Shown here: positions 36,439-47,322 of the stretch, piece by piece | How positions within the stretch are numbered: the stretch's first letter is position 1 | Layout: each line of letters begins with the position of its first letter | Source: Dickeya chrysanthemi NCPPB 402 | GTDB taxonomy: Bacteria > Pseudomonadota > Gammaproteobacteria > Enterobacterales > Enterobacteriaceae | Reading direction: 5' to 3' | Assembly (NCBI RefSeq): GCF_000406105.1 | Contig: NZ_CM001974.1 | Coordinates: 2,559,442 to 2,623,441 of the forward strand | DNA: 64,000 nucleotides | Made by a program: the position numbers and the translations under genes | Notes under the pieces: generated by a model | The model's database searches: none | Told to the model about the DNA's origin: nothing | Seen by the model: only the letters and a program-made list of their open reading frames with translations

Positions 36439-37494
36439 ATGACACATTCCAAACACGCACTTTCGTCGCTGAGCCTGTTTATCGCTCTCAGCGCCGCTGG
36501 CATTTCTACCAGCCATGCGGACACCGTCTGGTTAACCAACGGTGACAAGATCAGCGGCCAGATTACGCTGCTGGATAGCGGCAAATTATTCATCAAAACC
36601 GATTATGCCGACACTGTGTCGGTGACCTGGGACAAAGTCAAAACCTTCCAGACCGATCACGGGATGGTTATTCAAGGGCAACGCTACGAGAAAGGCGTAC
36701 TCTATCCGTCCATCAAAGCCTCCGACAGTTCTCGCGCCATCGTTGCCCAGCCGGCAAGCGTAGACGGCCAGCAAGTCAGCGCCGGGCAGGAAACGCTGCC
36801 GTTGTCTGATATCGACTCCATGGTGGTACCTCGTCGTTGGGTGGAAGATTTCTCCTGGAAAGGCAATGTCGACGTTAGCCTGGCCCGCAAGAAAAGCTCC
36901 ACGGAAACCGACAACCGTGATATGACATTGAACACCCGCCTGCGGCACGGCACATGGCGCCATAATCTGGATGGCAGCTACCACATGACCAAAGAAGACA
37001 ATGTGGAAAGCACCAAAAACGCCGCCGGGGAATACGCACTGGATAAATTCATCGACGAGCACTGGTTCTGGCAGGGCCGTTATGAGTACAAACGCGACTG
37101 GGTGGAAAACATCAAAGTTAACCGTTCCGCCGGTACTGGTCCGGGCTACCAGTTCTGGGATAACGATCTGGGCGCGTTCTCTATTACCACACTGGTAAAC
37201 GCCCAAACGTTTACTTATCAGGACAACAGCGAAGATAATTTCTACTCCGGCGGCCTGAAGTGGAGCTATGATCGCTTCCTGTTCAGCAAACGTACCGAGT
37301 TGTTTTCCGACGGCGAAGTGGGCCGCTCATTTGATAGCACCACGCCGCTCTACTTTAAAGCCGGCGCTGGTCTGCGTTTCAAAGTTACCGACTGGTCATC
37401 CGTCAGTATGAAAGTCTCCCGCACCCGCACCGAAAGCATTCAGGGTAACGTTAACGATACCCTGTACTCGCTGGGTCTGGGCGTCGGCTGGTAA
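36439..37494 (+). CDS. DUF481 family outer-membrane protein
   Basis: 351 residues with a signal peptide (cleavage probably after SHA in GISTSHADTVWL). After a small N-terminal SH3-like segment (VWLTNGDKISGQITLLDSGKLFIKTDYAD) comes a long strand-rich part with aromatic residues ending in SLGLGVGW, as expected of a beta-barrel. DUF481 proteins such as E. coli YdiY are salt- or acid-induced outer-membrane proteins of unknown function. Monocistronic; convergent with prc. Confidence 0.85.
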   Translation: MTHSKHALSSLSLFIALSAAGISTSHADTVWLTNGDKISGQITLLDSGKLFIKTDYADTVSVTWDKVKTFQTDHGMVIQGQRYEKGVLYPSIKASDSSRAIVAQPASVDGQQVSAGQETLPLSDIDSMVVPRRWVEDFSWKGNVDVSLARKKSSTETDNRDMTLNTRLRHGTWRHNLDGSYHMTKEDNVESTKNAAGEYALDKFIDEHWFWQGRYEYKRDWVENIKVNRSAGTGPGYQFWDNDLGAFSITTLVNAQTFTYQDNSEDNFYSGGLKWSYDRFLFSKRTELFSDGEVGRSFDSTTPLYFKAGAGLRFKVTDWSSVSMKVSRTRTESIQGNVNDTLYSLGLGVGW

Positions 37495-37587
37495 TTCAGC
37501 CACTGAAGGTTCCTGTCTTACGACGGGAACCGTTGCCCGTTCTGCGTAAACACGTTCTGCGTAAACGACAGTTGTAAAGACAGCTGT

Positions 37588-37618
37588 AAAAAAGCCCGGT
37601 TTTCTCGACCGGGCTTTT
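37588..37618. terminator. Bidirectional terminator
   Basis: AAAAGCCCGGT and ACCGGGCTTTT form a stem with a TTTCTCG-type loop, with A-run on the left and T-run on the right. It serves the convergent DUF481 and prc genes. Confidence 0.85.
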
Positions 37619-37645
37619 GTTTTATCGCGGGTAACCGCCTAAGTA

Positions 37646-39667
37646 TTACTGCGACTTCGGTTCCTGTTTAGACAGGTCTTCCGCAATCTGGACGGTTTCA
37701 TTCAGATACGCATCCGGATCCTGATAATCCTTCGGCAAATCATCCAGCGCCTTCAACGGCGGTTTTCCCTGACGCTTCAGTCGATCGTTAATGCGTTGCA
37801 GACGCGTTGCTTCGTCTTCGTTGTTTTCCTTCTGGCGCTGCACCAGATTCAACGACACATGATTACGCTTCTGTTTCATTTCCTGATAACGCGCCACATC
37901 CTGCTGGATGTACTGGAATTCCGGATCCTTGGCAATACGCGCATTATGCTGTTCCAGCAACACGGGCAGCAGCGGTTTTACGTCGCCCATCACGGTATAA
38001 CCGGCAGGTTTGATGCTATCCCACGGCAAGGCGTTATCTTCAAATTTCTCACCGGTATCCACCGCTTCGTTGCCGGTCGGCATCACGATATCCGGCGTAA
38101 CGCCTTTACGTTGGGTACTGCCGCCGTTAATACGGTAGAACTTCTGGATGGTGTATTGTACCGAGCCCAGCGACGGCCATTCCGGACGCAGCATCTGATC
38201 GTAAATACGATTGAGAGAACGGTATTGCTGTACCGTACCTTTACCGAAAGTCGGTTCGCCGACAATCAGCGCACGGCCGTAATCCTGCATCGCGGCGGCA
38301 AAAATCTCCGACGCCGAGGCACTGAAACGATCAACCAGCACCACTAGCGGACCTTTGTAATAGACGGTATCGTCGGTGTCGCTGTCTTCACGTATCTTGC
38401 CGTTGTTGTCCCGCACCTGCACCACCGGCCCGGTAGGAATAAACAGCCCAGACAGGCTGACCGCTTCCGTCAGGGCACCGCCGCCATTGCCGCGCAAGTC
38501 GATAATGACGCTGCTGACATGCTCTTTTTCCAGTTTCTGCAACTGAACTTTCACGTCGTCCGTCAGCCCAACGTAGAAACCGGGGATATCCAGCACGCCG
38601 ACTTTGTCTTTACCGGCCTCTTTGATCGACATTTTCACCGCACGATCTTCCAGCCGGATACGTTCACGGGTCAGAGTGATGGTCTGCGTTTTGGTGCCCT
38701 TGCCTGCCGGCAGCACTTCCAGACGCACCTTGCTGCCTTTCGGCCCTTTGATCAACGCCACCACATCATCAAGCCGCCAGCCAATCACATCGACCATCGA
38801 TTTACCGGCCTGCCCTACGCCCACGATACGATCGCCGACGCCGATGCGTTTACTTTTCGCCGCCGGGCCGCCCGGCACCATGGAGTTAATCACGGTATAA
38901 TCTTCATCCATCTGCAATACCGCACCGATACCTTCGAGCGACAGGCTCATTTCGGTGTTGAACTGCTCGGTATTACGTGGCGACAGATAGCTGGTATGCG
39001 GGTCGATTTCCCGCGCGAAGGCATTCATGATCAACTGAAACACATCTTCGCTGTTGGTCTGCACCAGACGGCGAACCGCAAACTGATAGCGTTTGGTCAG
39101 CGTTTCCTTGATTTCCGCGTCGGCCTTGCCCGTCAGTTTCAGGCTCAGCCAATCGTACTTGACCTTGGCATCCCACAGTGCGTTGAGTTCCTCCACGCTT
39201 TGCGGCCAGGGCGCTTTAGCGCGGTCAAGGTCGATAACATCGTTGCCGTTCAGGTTGACCGGTTTTTCCAGCAGCGTCAGCGCATACTGGTAACGTTCGA
39301 AACGGCGTTTCTGGGCCAGATTGTACATGGCGTACGGCAGGCTCAGCTTGCCGCTTTTTAAATTCTCGCCCCACTCGCCTTTTTGACCGGAAAACTGCGC
39401 CACATCGGAAGACAACAGCACGTTATGGCTGTAATCCAGCATGTTGAGGTAACGATCGAAGATCTTGCCGGAAAACTGCGCATCCAGCATGAACTGGCGA
39501 TAATGGGAACGCAGAAAACGCGACGCAACGCGCTCGCTGACGGTAGAGTGCTGCGCTTCCGGCTGCAACTGAGGAATTTGATCCGCGCGGGTAATGTTCT
39601 CGCTGGCAAAACTACTCCCGGACAGCAAAAGCCAGGTTAATGCCGCCGCTTTGACAAATTTGTTCAT
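37646..39667 (-). CDS. prc: Tail-specific periplasmic protease Prc
   Basis: 673-residue precursor with a signal peptide (ALTWLLLSGSSFA). It has a PDZ domain at about 240-320 (SLEGIGAVLQMDEDYTVINSMVPGGPA), the S41 protease core with the catalytic serine in DRFSASASEIFAA and the lysine in PTFGKGTVQQYRS, and a C-terminal DUF3340-type region. It trims the C-terminus of FtsI and degrades peptidoglycan hydrolases such as MepS together with NlpI. Lies 20 nt after proQ on the same strand, the conserved enterobacterial order. Confidence 0.96.
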   Translation of the reverse strand: MNKFVKAAALTWLLLSGSSFASENITRADQIPQLQPEAQHSTVSERVASRFLRSHYRQFMLDAQFSGKIFDRYLNMLDYSHNVLLSSDVAQFSGQKGEWGENLKSGKLSLPYAMYNLAQKRRFERYQYALTLLEKPVNLNGNDVIDLDRAKAPWPQSVEELNALWDAKVKYDWLSLKLTGKADAEIKETLTKRYQFAVRRLVQTNSEDVFQLIMNAFAREIDPHTSYLSPRNTEQFNTEMSLSLEGIGAVLQMDEDYTVINSMVPGGPAAKSKRIGVGDRIVGVGQAGKSMVDVIGWRLDDVVALIKGPKGSKVRLEVLPAGKGTKTQTITLTRERIRLEDRAVKMSIKEAGKDKVGVLDIPGFYVGLTDDVKVQLQKLEKEHVSSVIIDLRGNGGGALTEAVSLSGLFIPTGPVVQVRDNNGKIREDSDTDDTVYYKGPLVVLVDRFSASASEIFAAAMQDYGRALIVGEPTFGKGTVQQYRSLNRIYDQMLRPEWPSLGSVQYTIQKFYRINGGSTQRKGVTPDIVMPTGNEAVDTGEKFEDNALPWDSIKPAGYTVMGDVKPLLPVLLEQHNARIAKDPEFQYIQQDVARYQEMKQKRNHVSLNLVQRQKENNEDEATRLQRINDRLKRQGKPPLKALDDLPKDYQDPDAYLNETVQIAEDLSKQEPKSQ

Positions 39668-39686
39668 GCCCTGGTTGGCCTCCGTA

Positions 39687-40418
39687 TCAGAACTGCAAAT
39701 GTTCTGCGCGTACGATCATCGCCAGACCGGAAGCCAGTTGAACCCTGACTCCATCTTTGGCGATCTCAAGCACAGTGGCATCCATGGCGCTTTTGCCAGC
39801 CCTGACTTTGATTTCCTGGCCAATCTGCAGGCTGGAAATATCCGTCACCGCCTGCCGTTCCGGTTGCACCGTACGGGCTGCTTTAGGCTGACGGGGTTGG
39901 GATTTATCGGATGACGGAGAAGCGGTCTGTGCGGAACGGGAAGAAGACGGACGCGGTTTACGCGGAGCTGAACCTGCGGCATCTCGCTCACGGCGTGGGG
40001 GCATTCTGCCGGCAGAAGGACGCGGACGAGAGGGTTCGGCCTCGCCGGACTCGCGCTTCTTCGCCTGCTGCTCTGCACGCTGAGCCTGAACACGGGCTTT
40101 GGCCTCTTCCAGTTGCTTGCGCGCATGCTCCACATGCTGCTGCTCGAGCTCGCCGCACGGGTTGCCGTCAAGATCAACGCGTTGAGCGCCCAGTTTGACG
40201 CCATACAGATAACGCCAGCTTGACGTATACAAACGCAGTGCGGAGCGCAACTGCGTCTTGCTGACGTGCTCGGATTCGGACACGCGTTCGACCAGATCCT
40301 GAAAAATGCCAATCTTTAACGGACGCGCTTCGCCTTCAAGCGTGAAACAGAGCGGAAAACGCTCTGCCAGATAGGCGATCACTTCTTTACTACTGTTCAA
40401 CTTAGGTTGATTTTCCAT
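39687..40418 (-). CDS. proQ: RNA chaperone ProQ
   Basis: 243-residue global small-RNA-binding protein. The N-terminal FinO domain (about 1-125; [25 protein letters not shown]) is followed by a basic Ser/Pro/Arg-rich linker and a C-terminal Tudor-like domain ([35 protein letters not shown]). It stabilises many mRNA 3' ends and matches sRNAs. Co-directional with prc. Confidence 0.95.
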   Translation of the reverse strand: MENQPKLNSSKEVIAYLAERFPLCFTLEGEARPLKIGIFQDLVERVSESEHVSKTQLRSALRLYTSSWRYLYGVKLGAQRVDLDGNPCGELEQQHVEHARKQLEEAKARVQAQRAEQQAKKRESGEAEPSRPRPSAGRMPPRRERDAAGSAPRKPRPSSSRSAQTASPSSDKSQPRQPKAARTVQPERQAVTDISSLQIGQEIKVRAGKSAMDATVLEIAKDGVRVQLASGLAMIVRAEHLQF

Positions 40419-40502
40419 GAAATTTCCTGATTACAACGGGTTTGCCAACCAGCGCAGGCATGAACAGGCGTCATTATAATGACGCCATCGGCAATTGCTA
40501 CG

Positions 40503-41009
40503 TTATCCTTGTCGCAACGTAAGAGAATTGATGAAAGCCAGCACGTCGCTCTGTGACAATTGGCGGCACAGTGCGGCCGCAACCGCATTCAGCCCGTCTT
40601 CGTCCTCGGCATCAAAACGATGATGAACGGTGCTATCAATATCCAGAACGCCAATCAACCGCCCGTCAACCGTCAGCGGCAGCACGATTTCGGCATTGCT
40701 GGCGGCATCACAGGCGATATGGCCGGGAAACGCATGCACATCGCCGACCCGTTGAACACGGTTCTCCGCGACCGCACGACCGCAGACCCCTTTTCCCGCC
40801 GGAATTCGCACGCAAGCCGGGCGCCCCTGAAACGGCCCCAGAAATAACGTGTCGCCTTCCAGCAAATAAAAGCCGGCCCAATTCACACCATCCAATCGTT
40901 CAAACAGTAACGCACTGCTGTTTGATAATATCGTGAGAAAGCGATCTTCATCGGCAATCAGCGCGGTGAGATCACGTACCAGTTCATCGTAGAATTGTTC
41001 TTTTTTCAT
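40503..41009 (-). CDS. msrC: Free methionine-(R)-sulfoxide reductase
   Basis: 168-residue GAF-domain enzyme equivalent to E. coli YebR/MsrC. The three conserved cysteines are visible in RPACVRIPAGKGVCGRAVAE and HIACDAASNAEIVLP. It reduces free Met-R-sulfoxide with thioredoxin. Divergent from letA. Confidence 0.93.
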   Translation of the reverse strand: MKKEQFYDELVRDLTALIADEDRFLTILSNSSALLFERLDGVNWAGFYLLEGDTLFLGPFQGRPACVRIPAGKGVCGRAVAENRVQRVGDVHAFPGHIACDAASNAEIVLPLTVDGRLIGVLDIDSTVHHRFDAEDEDGLNAVAAALCRQLSQSDVLAFINSLTLRQG

Positions 41010-41306
41010 CGCTTACAATAGGCATAAATTGTCTTTACGGACCGCCTGACGGCAGACATCCGCAGCACATTACATAAAGTTTCGCATCGGGATGCTACAG
41101 GATTTCTCTTGCCAGCCCAACTTTCACCGCACAGCGCCGTCACAGGAGAGCGACTTAGGCACCATTACCGATATCCGGCGATGACCGTACCGGTTACCGC
41201 CGGGCGACACCACATTTCATCTGACAAGGGTAGCAGTGATTTTGTGTCATCCATCATTCAGTTACACTATGATAATACCTGTCCTGTTAACCTGCCTGCA
41301 GGAAAT

Positions 41307-42545
41307 ATGAAAATTTATAACGCCGCCCCGTCCGTCGGGTCGGCTGATTCGCCGCCGGCCGCGCCGCGGCGCCTTCAACGTTGCCCGCAATGCGACCTGT
41401 TATTCATGTTGCCTCGACTCAAACGTCAGCAGCACGGCCACTGTCCGCGTTGCGCGGCACATATTGCCAGCGGCCGCGACTGGTCTATTTCCAGACTGGT
41501 GGCGATGGCGGTGGCCATGCTGGTGCTGATGCCCTTCGCCTATAGCGAACCCTTGCTCAATATCCGGTTGCTGGGTGTTTCCATTAATGCCAGCTTGCTG
41601 GAAGGCATCTGGCAAATGACGCGTCAGGGGCACCCGGTCACCGCCAGCATCGTGGCGTTTTGCACTATCGGCGCGCCGCTGACGCTGGTATTCGCCCTGC
41701 TGTATCTGTTTTTTGCCCCTCGCGTCGGTATGAATCTGCGTCCGGTGCTATTGCTGTTCGAACGCCTGAAAGCGTGGGTCATGCTGGATGTGTATCTGGT
41801 CGGTCTGGCGGTCGCTTCGATTAAAGTCCGTGAATTTTCCGAGGTTTTGCCCGGCAATGGGTTGCTGGCGTTTCTGGCGCTGATGGCGCTCAGTTTGCTG
41901 ACCCTGATTCACCTTAATGCCGAACAGCTCTGGCAACGCTACTACCCACAGCGCGCCTACCCGGCCTCAGCGCAGGCGCTGGTCTGCCTGTCCTGCTATT
42001 TTACCGCGACGCCAGACAGCCGTGGCCGCTGCCACCGTTGTCATGTGCCGCTCACACCGCGGCGGCCATATAGTTTGCAAAAATCCTGGGCGGCGCTGAT
42101 TTCCGCCGTCATTCTGCTGTTGCCGGCCAATCTGCTGCCGATCTCAGTGATTTACGTCAACGGCGTGCGCCGGGAAGACACGATTTTTTCCGGCATTATC
42201 TCGCTGGCCGCCGGGAATATCCCGGTGGCGCTGGTGGTTTTTGTCGCCAGTATTCTGGTGCCGTTCAGCAAGGTATTCATCACGTCGGTCCTGCTGCTCA
42301 GTATTCATTTTCGGGTGAGCCATAGCCGGATGATACGTATGCGACTGCTGCGTCTCATGAGTTGGATCGGCCGTTGGTCGATGCTCGACCTGTTCGTGAT
42401 CGCCCTGACCATGTCGCTGGTTAACCGCGACCAATTGCTTGCTTTTACCATGGGACCCGCGGCGTTCTATTTTGGCGCCGCCGTTATTTTGACCATATTG
42501 TCCGTCGAGTGGCTGGATAGTCGACTGATATGGGATAACGACTAA
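41307..42545 (+). CDS. letA: LetA (PqiA/YebS family) lipid-transport membrane protein
   Basis: 412-residue inner-membrane protein with two zinc-ribbon-like modules ([15 protein letters not shown] near the N-terminus and [14 protein letters not shown] in the middle) and eight hydrophobic helices. It loads lipid into the LetB tunnel. Start at 41307 is chosen from the E. coli N-terminal length and an AGGAAAT site; the open frame extends 66 codons further up but without family similarity. The sequence from [10 protein letters not shown] to SRLIWDN is nearly identical to the E. coli protein. Confidence 0.92.
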   Translation: MKIYNAAPSVGSADSPPAAPRRLQRCPQCDLLFMLPRLKRQQHGHCPRCAAHIASGRDWSISRLVAMAVAMLVLMPFAYSEPLLNIRLLGVSINASLLEGIWQMTRQGHPVTASIVAFCTIGAPLTLVFALLYLFFAPRVGMNLRPVLLLFERLKAWVMLDVYLVGLAVASIKVREFSEVLPGNGLLAFLALMALSLLTLIHLNAEQLWQRYYPQRAYPASAQALVCLSCYFTATPDSRGRCHRCHVPLTPRRPYSLQKSWAALISAVILLLPANLLPISVIYVNGVRREDTIFSGIISLAAGNIPVALVVFVASILVPFSKVFITSVLLLSIHFRVSHSRMIRMRLLRLMSWIGRWSMLDLFVIALTMSLVNRDQLLAFTMGPAAFYFGAAVILTILSVEWLDSRLIWDND

Positions 42546-42570
42546 GAGCCTATCCCGCGATAGGCTCTTA
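42543..42570 (+). terminator. Intercistronic hairpin letA-letB
   Basis: TAAGAGCCTAT and ATAGGCTCTTA form a perfect 11-bp stem around CCCGCG, with the letA stop codon forming the first three bases. It may attenuate transcription into letB or protect the letA message. Confidence 0.55.
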
Positions 42571-42590
42571 TACATAATTGCAGGATAACA

Positions 42591-45221
42591 ATGCAGAACT
42601 CAACGCCGATGGCACCCACTGAAGCCCGCATCAAAAACCGGCGCCGCCTGTCGCCCTTCTGGCTGCTTCCTTTTATCGCCCTGCTGCTCGCCGGCTGGCT
42701 GCTCTACACCAATCAACAGGAGCGCGGCGCAACGGTGACCATCGATTTCGTGTCGGCGGACGGCATCGTCCCCGGCCGCACGCCGGTGCGCTATCAGGGG
42801 GTGGAAGTCGGCACCGTGCGCAACATCAAACTCAGCGATGATTTACGCACCATTCAGGTCATCGCCAGCATCCGTAACGATATGAAAGAGGCGCTACGCA
42901 GCGGCACCCAGTTCTGGCTGGTGACGCCCAAAGCCTCGCTGGCCGGGGTATCCGGTCTGGATGCACTGGTCGGCGGCAACTACATCGGCATGCTACCCGG
43001 CGGCGGCGATCCCGCCAGTCACTTCACCGCGCAGGATACCCAGCCCAAATACCGTGTTAACAGCGGAGAATTACTGATACATCTGCGCGCTGACGATCTC
43101 GGCTCGCTGAACGCCGGTTCACTGGTCTATTTTCGTAAAATCCCGGTAGGGAAAGTTTACGATTACAGCGTTAACGCCGATCACCGTGGCGTGATGATCG
43201 ATGTATTGATCGACCGCCGCTTCACCGGGCTGGTGAAAAAGACCAGCCGTTTCTGGAACGTCTCCGGGTTAAAAGCGGACGTCAGCCTCAGCGGCGCGAC
43301 CGTCGAAATGCAAAATCTGTCTGCACTGGTTAACGGCGCCATCGCCTTTGACTCCCCTGAACAGGGCGAGCCGGCCGCGGCGGATCAGAACTACGAGCTA
43401 TACCCGGATTTGGCGCAGAGCCAGCGCGGCGTGCAGATTATGCTGGACTTGCCTTCCGGTGACAGACTGCAAGCCGGACATACGCCGCTGCTGTATCAGG
43501 GATTAGAAGTAGGCAGGTTGCAACGGCTCACCCTGGAGGCCAATCAGCGCGTCACCGGAGAGTTGATCGTCGACCCGTCGGTGGTGGCGTTGATGCGGGA
43601 AAACACCCGGATTGAACTGGCCGCGCCGCGTCTGTCGCTAAGCGATATCAACCTGCCCAGCCTGCTGGGCGGCACCACGCTGACGCTGATCCCCGGCGAC
43701 GGCGAGCCGAAGCAGCGCTTCACCGTCGCTGACGCCACCCGGCAGCAACTGCAACAACCCGGCGCGCTTACCGTTGAATTAACCGCCAGCCAGAGTTACG
43801 GCATCGACAGCGGCCAGCCGGTCATGCTGCACGGCGTGCAAATCGGTCGGATCGTCCAGCGCACACTCACCGATAACAGCGTCGGTTTTACCGCCGTTAT
43901 CGACCGCCAATACCGACACCTGCTGCACAAAGACAGTCAGTTCATCGCCAGCAGTCGGGTCAACGTTAAACTGGGGTTAGACGGCGTTCAGGTGCTGGGC
44001 GCCAGCGCTCAGGAGTGGCTGAGCGGCGGCGTCACGGTGCTGCCAGGCTCGACCGGTGATGCCCAACCGCGTTACCCGCTCTATAGCGATCGGGAAAAGG
44101 CCGCTGCCGGCATTCAGGGCACGACGCCCCCCACCACGCTGACGTTATTGGCCGACAGCCTGCCGGACATTCAGGACGGCTCGGTAGTGCTGTATCGCAA
44201 GTTTCAGGTTGGCGAGATCACCCACATTCGCCCTAAGGCCGAGACATTCGAAATCGATGTTTATATCCGGCCGGAATACCGCAAGCTGCTGACCGATAAC
44301 AGCGTTTTCTGGGCGGAAGGCGGTGCGCGCGTACAATTGAACGGTGCCGGATTAACGGTACAGACCTCGCCGCTCAGCCGGGCGCTGAAAGGCGCCATCA
44401 GTTTCGACAACGTAGACGGCGCCGCCGACGTACAAAACGACAAACGCCCGTTATACAGTAACGAAACCGCCGCCCGCGCGATTGGCAGCCGCATCACCTT
44501 GCGCACCTACGACGCCAGTAAGCTCTCCGCGGGTATGCCGATCCGTTATCTGGGTATCGATATCGGCCAGTTGGAGTCGCTGAAACTGGCGGAGCAGCGC
44601 GATGAAGTGCGGGTACAGGCGGTGCTGTACCCGGAATATGTCCGTAATTTCGCCCGCGCCGGCACCCGCTTCTCGGTGGTGACGCCGGAAATTTCCGCCG
44701 CTGGGGTTAACCATCTGGAAACGCTGATCCAGCCCTACATTAATGTCGAACCGGGTAATGGCGCCGTTACCCGCAGCTTTGAATTGCAGAAAGCCACTAT
44801 TTCCGATTCCCGCTATCAGGATGGGCTGAGCATCAACGTTGACACCGCCGAAGCCGGATCGCTGCAAATCGGCACGCCGGTGCTGTTCCGCGGGATTGAA
44901 GTCGGCACGGTGACCGGTCTGTCACTCGGCGCGTTGTCCGATCGGGTATCGGTGGCGTTGCGCATCAGTAAGCGCCACGCGCATCTGGTGCGTGATAATT
45001 CCGTCTTCTGGCTGGCCTCCGGCTATAACCTGCAGTTTGGCCTGACCGGCGGCGTGATCAAGAGCGGGACTTTCCAGCAATTTATCCGCGGCGGCATTGC
45101 TTTTGCGACGCCACCGGCCACCCCGCTGGCGCCCGCCGCACAGGCCGGCAAACATTTCCTGTTGCACGGTGAAGAACCCGGCGGCTGGCGCGACTGGGGA
45201 ACAGCGTTGCCGGAGCGATAA
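42591..45221 (+). CDS. letB: LetB (YebT) MCE-domain lipid tunnel protein
   Basis: 876-residue protein with one N-terminal membrane helix (about 22-40) and seven successive MCE domains of about 110 residues, each opening with a strand such as VTIDFVSADGIVPGRTPVRYQGVEVG. LetB hexamers stack MCE rings into a periplasm-spanning hydrophobic tunnel. Length matches the E. coli protein (about 877). Follows letA by 45 nt. Confidence 0.95.
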   Translation: MQNSTPMAPTEARIKNRRRLSPFWLLPFIALLLAGWLLYTNQQERGATVTIDFVSADGIVPGRTPVRYQGVEVGTVRNIKLSDDLRTIQVIASIRNDMKEALRSGTQFWLVTPKASLAGVSGLDALVGGNYIGMLPGGGDPASHFTAQDTQPKYRVNSGELLIHLRADDLGSLNAGSLVYFRKIPVGKVYDYSVNADHRGVMIDVLIDRRFTGLVKKTSRFWNVSGLKADVSLSGATVEMQNLSALVNGAIAFDSPEQGEPAAADQNYELYPDLAQSQRGVQIMLDLPSGDRLQAGHTPLLYQGLEVGRLQRLTLEANQRVTGELIVDPSVVALMRENTRIELAAPRLSLSDINLPSLLGGTTLTLIPGDGEPKQRFTVADATRQQLQQPGALTVELTASQSYGIDSGQPVMLHGVQIGRIVQRTLTDNSVGFTAVIDRQYRHLLHKDSQFIASSRVNVKLGLDGVQVLGASAQEWLSGGVTVLPGSTGDAQPRYPLYSDREKAAAGIQGTTPPTTLTLLADSLPDIQDGSVVLYRKFQVGEITHIRPKAETFEIDVYIRPEYRKLLTDNSVFWAEGGARVQLNGAGLTVQTSPLSRALKGAISFDNVDGAADVQNDKRPLYSNETAARAIGSRITLRTYDASKLSAGMPIRYLGIDIGQLESLKLAEQRDEVRVQAVLYPEYVRNFARAGTRFSVVTPEISAAGVNHLETLIQPYINVEPGNGAVTRSFELQKATISDSRYQDGLSINVDTAEAGSLQIGTPVLFRGIEVGTVTGLSLGALSDRVSVALRISKRHAHLVRDNSVFWLASGYNLQFGLTGGVIKSGTFQQFIRGGIAFATPPATPLAPAAQAGKHFLLHGEEPGGWRDWGTALPER

Positions 45222-45342
45222 ACACCACGTCTGCGTTCTGCGACTCACCGCCCGCTGAGCCGGTGGTGAGTCGCCATCCCTTCCCTCAACGCAGATATGG
45301 TAATATTCGTGTTTTGATTGTTGTTGTAACGGAACCGTTGCT

Positions 45343-46791
45343 GTGGCCAAACCTATTCCCGCCTCTCTCATTCCTGATTTTTTAACCGCCATGCAAGCCA
45401 TTATGCCTGCACATCTGAGCATGGATGACTTCATCGACGCCTGCCAGCGACCGCTGCGCCGTAGTCTCCGCGTCAACACATTGAAAATCAGCGTGCCCGA
45501 CTTTCTCGCGCTGGTCGCGCCCTACGGTTGGGAACTGGAAGCGGTGCCCTGGTGCGACGACGGGTTTTGGCTGCTGAACGCCGATGAGGAAGCCATGAAG
45601 CTCGGCAACGCACTGGAGCACCTGAGCGGCCTGTTCTACATTCAGGAAGCCAGTTCGATGTTGCCGGTCAGCGCGTTGTTGCTGGGGAACGATACCCCGG
45701 AGCGGGTACTGGACATGGCCGCCGCCCCCGGTTCCAAAACTACCCAGATCGCCGCCCGGCTCAACAATCAGGGCGTGATTATCGCTAACGAATACTCCGC
45801 CAGCCGGGTGAAGGTGTTGCACGCCAACCTGCATCGCTGCGGTGTCAGCAATACGGCGCTGACGCACTTTGACGGCCGGGTTTTCGGCAGTGCCTTACCG
45901 GAAACCTTTGATGCCATTCTGCTGGATGCGCCCTGCTCCGGAGAAGGCGTGGTCAGGAAAGATCCCGCCGCCATGAGTCACTGGTCGCTGGAGAGCATCG
46001 CCGATATCGCCGCCACCCAGCGCGAGCTGATCCTCAGCGCCTTCCATGCGCTGAAGCCGGGCGGTGTACTGATTTACTCCACCTGTACCCTCAATCATCA
46101 GGAAAACCAGCAGGTTTGTCGCTGGCTGATGCAGCAATTCCCAGGTGCGTGTGAAATCGAATCACTGAAAGACCTGTTTCCACACGCTCACCGCGCCCTC
46201 ACCGAAGACGGTTTCTTGCATGTCTTCCCGCAAATTTACGACAGCGAAGGTTTTTTTGTGGCCCGCCTGCGTAAAACTGCCGGCGTACCGCCACTGGCAG
46301 CGCCGGATTACAAACTCGGCAAGCTGCCCTTTACGCCGCTCAACCATAAGGATGCGCAGTTGATTCGTCAGAACGCCCAGCGGCTCGGCCTGCAGTGGTC
46401 AGAACAGCAGTTACAGTTGTGGCAACGGGATGATGAGATCTGGTTGTTTCCGGCTGCACTGCAACCGATGTTGGGCAAAATGCGCTTCTCCCGAATCGGT
46501 ATTAAACTGGCGGAACGCTTTGCCAAAGGGTATCGCTGGCAGCATGAAGCCATTGTGGCGCTGGGCAATCCTGACAGCCCGAATGCGTACGCGCTCAGTG
46601 CGGAGCAAGCCGTGGACTGGTTCCGGGGAAAAGACATTTATCCGCCTTCCCCCATCAGCCATGACCACATTCTGTTGACCTGGCAACAGACCACGCTGGG
46701 GCTAACCAAACGCGTCGGTCAGCGGCTGAAAAATACCCTGCCTCGGGATCGGGTGCGCGATGGCGCCAACCTCATTCTTTCTGCCGATTAA
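45343..46791 (+). CDS. rsmF: 16S rRNA m5C1407 methyltransferase RsmF
   Basis: 482-residue SAM-dependent RNA methyltransferase (YebU). It shows the SAM motif [14 protein letters not shown], the two catalytic-region cysteines in [12 protein letters not shown] and [12 protein letters not shown], and a C-terminal PUA-like extension. The start is a GTG ([14 protein letters not shown]), aligned with the E. coli N-terminus. Same order after letB as in E. coli. Confidence 0.93.
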   Translation: MAKPIPASLIPDFLTAMQAIMPAHLSMDDFIDACQRPLRRSLRVNTLKISVPDFLALVAPYGWELEAVPWCDDGFWLLNADEEAMKLGNALEHLSGLFYIQEASSMLPVSALLLGNDTPERVLDMAAAPGSKTTQIAARLNNQGVIIANEYSASRVKVLHANLHRCGVSNTALTHFDGRVFGSALPETFDAILLDAPCSGEGVVRKDPAAMSHWSLESIADIAATQRELILSAFHALKPGGVLIYSTCTLNHQENQQVCRWLMQQFPGACEIESLKDLFPHAHRALTEDGFLHVFPQIYDSEGFFVARLRKTAGVPPLAAPDYKLGKLPFTPLNHKDAQLIRQNAQRLGLQWSEQQLQLWQRDDEIWLFPAALQPMLGKMRFSRIGIKLAERFAKGYRWQHEAIVALGNPDSPNAYALSAEQAVDWFRGKDIYPPSPISHDHILLTWQQTTLGLTKRVGQRLKNTLPRDRVRDGANLILSAD

Positions 46792-46796
46792 TCTTT

Positions 46797-46836
46797 GACC
46801 GGGTCGCCGCCTGTGGCGATCCGGGTCTGTTTTTTC
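46797..46836 (+). terminator. Terminator after rsmF
   Basis: Imperfect GC-rich stem (GACCGGGTCGCC with GGCGATCCGGGTC) followed by TGTTTTTT. Confidence 0.65.
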
Positions 46837-46883
46837 ATCTACAATCAACACGTATCATCAACATTCAACCTGTTGAGGAATCT

Positions 46884-47075
46884 ATGTTCGCACTGGTTAT
46901 CTTTGTCTGTTACCTGGGAGGTAACTGCGAGAATCTGGTCGCGGGAACCTACATCAATGAACCACAGTGTCTGAGCGCTATGGAGGAGCAGCAGATCCGT
47001 AACGGCGGCTGTTTCCCGATTGACGATTTTCGTAGCGGATACTGGAAACCCGCCCATGAGTACCGGGATCGCTAA
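46884..47075 (+). CDS. yebW: YebW-like small protein
   Basis: 63-residue protein similar to E. coli YebW (MFALVIFVCYLGGNCENLV, then CLSAMEEQQIRNGGCFPIDDF). It has a hydrophobic N-terminus and four cysteines. Function unknown. It is preceded by GTTGAGGAAT. The usual neighbour yebV is absent between rsmF and this gene. Confidence 0.85.
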   Translation: MFALVIFVCYLGGNCENLVAGTYINEPQCLSAMEEQQIRNGGCFPIDDFRSGYWKPAHEYRDR

Positions 47076-47204
47076 TCACACGTCGCTCTTTTCCGTTCTC
47101 TCCCGCAACAGCGCGCGCTGCCAGGTGGGAGTCGGCATAACGGAAGCCATAACCTACGGCCGCTCACGCCGGAGCATGGCTGATGCTCAACAACCTGGGT
47201 CGAA

Positions 47205-47242
47205 TAAAAAAGGGCAATGCCGCAGCTGTAACGACATTGCCC
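47205..47242 (-). terminator. Terminator of the second chemoreceptor gene
   Basis: On the minus strand GGGCAATG pairs with CATTGCCC and is followed by TTTTTTATT. It lies about 80 nt past the stop. Confidence 0.8.
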
Positions 47243-47322
47243 AACCTGATGTAATTAAACCGCTTATTATGGTTAGTATCTCAGGGCGGTGAAAACGTGC
47301 TGATAATCAGCACCTTCACCGT

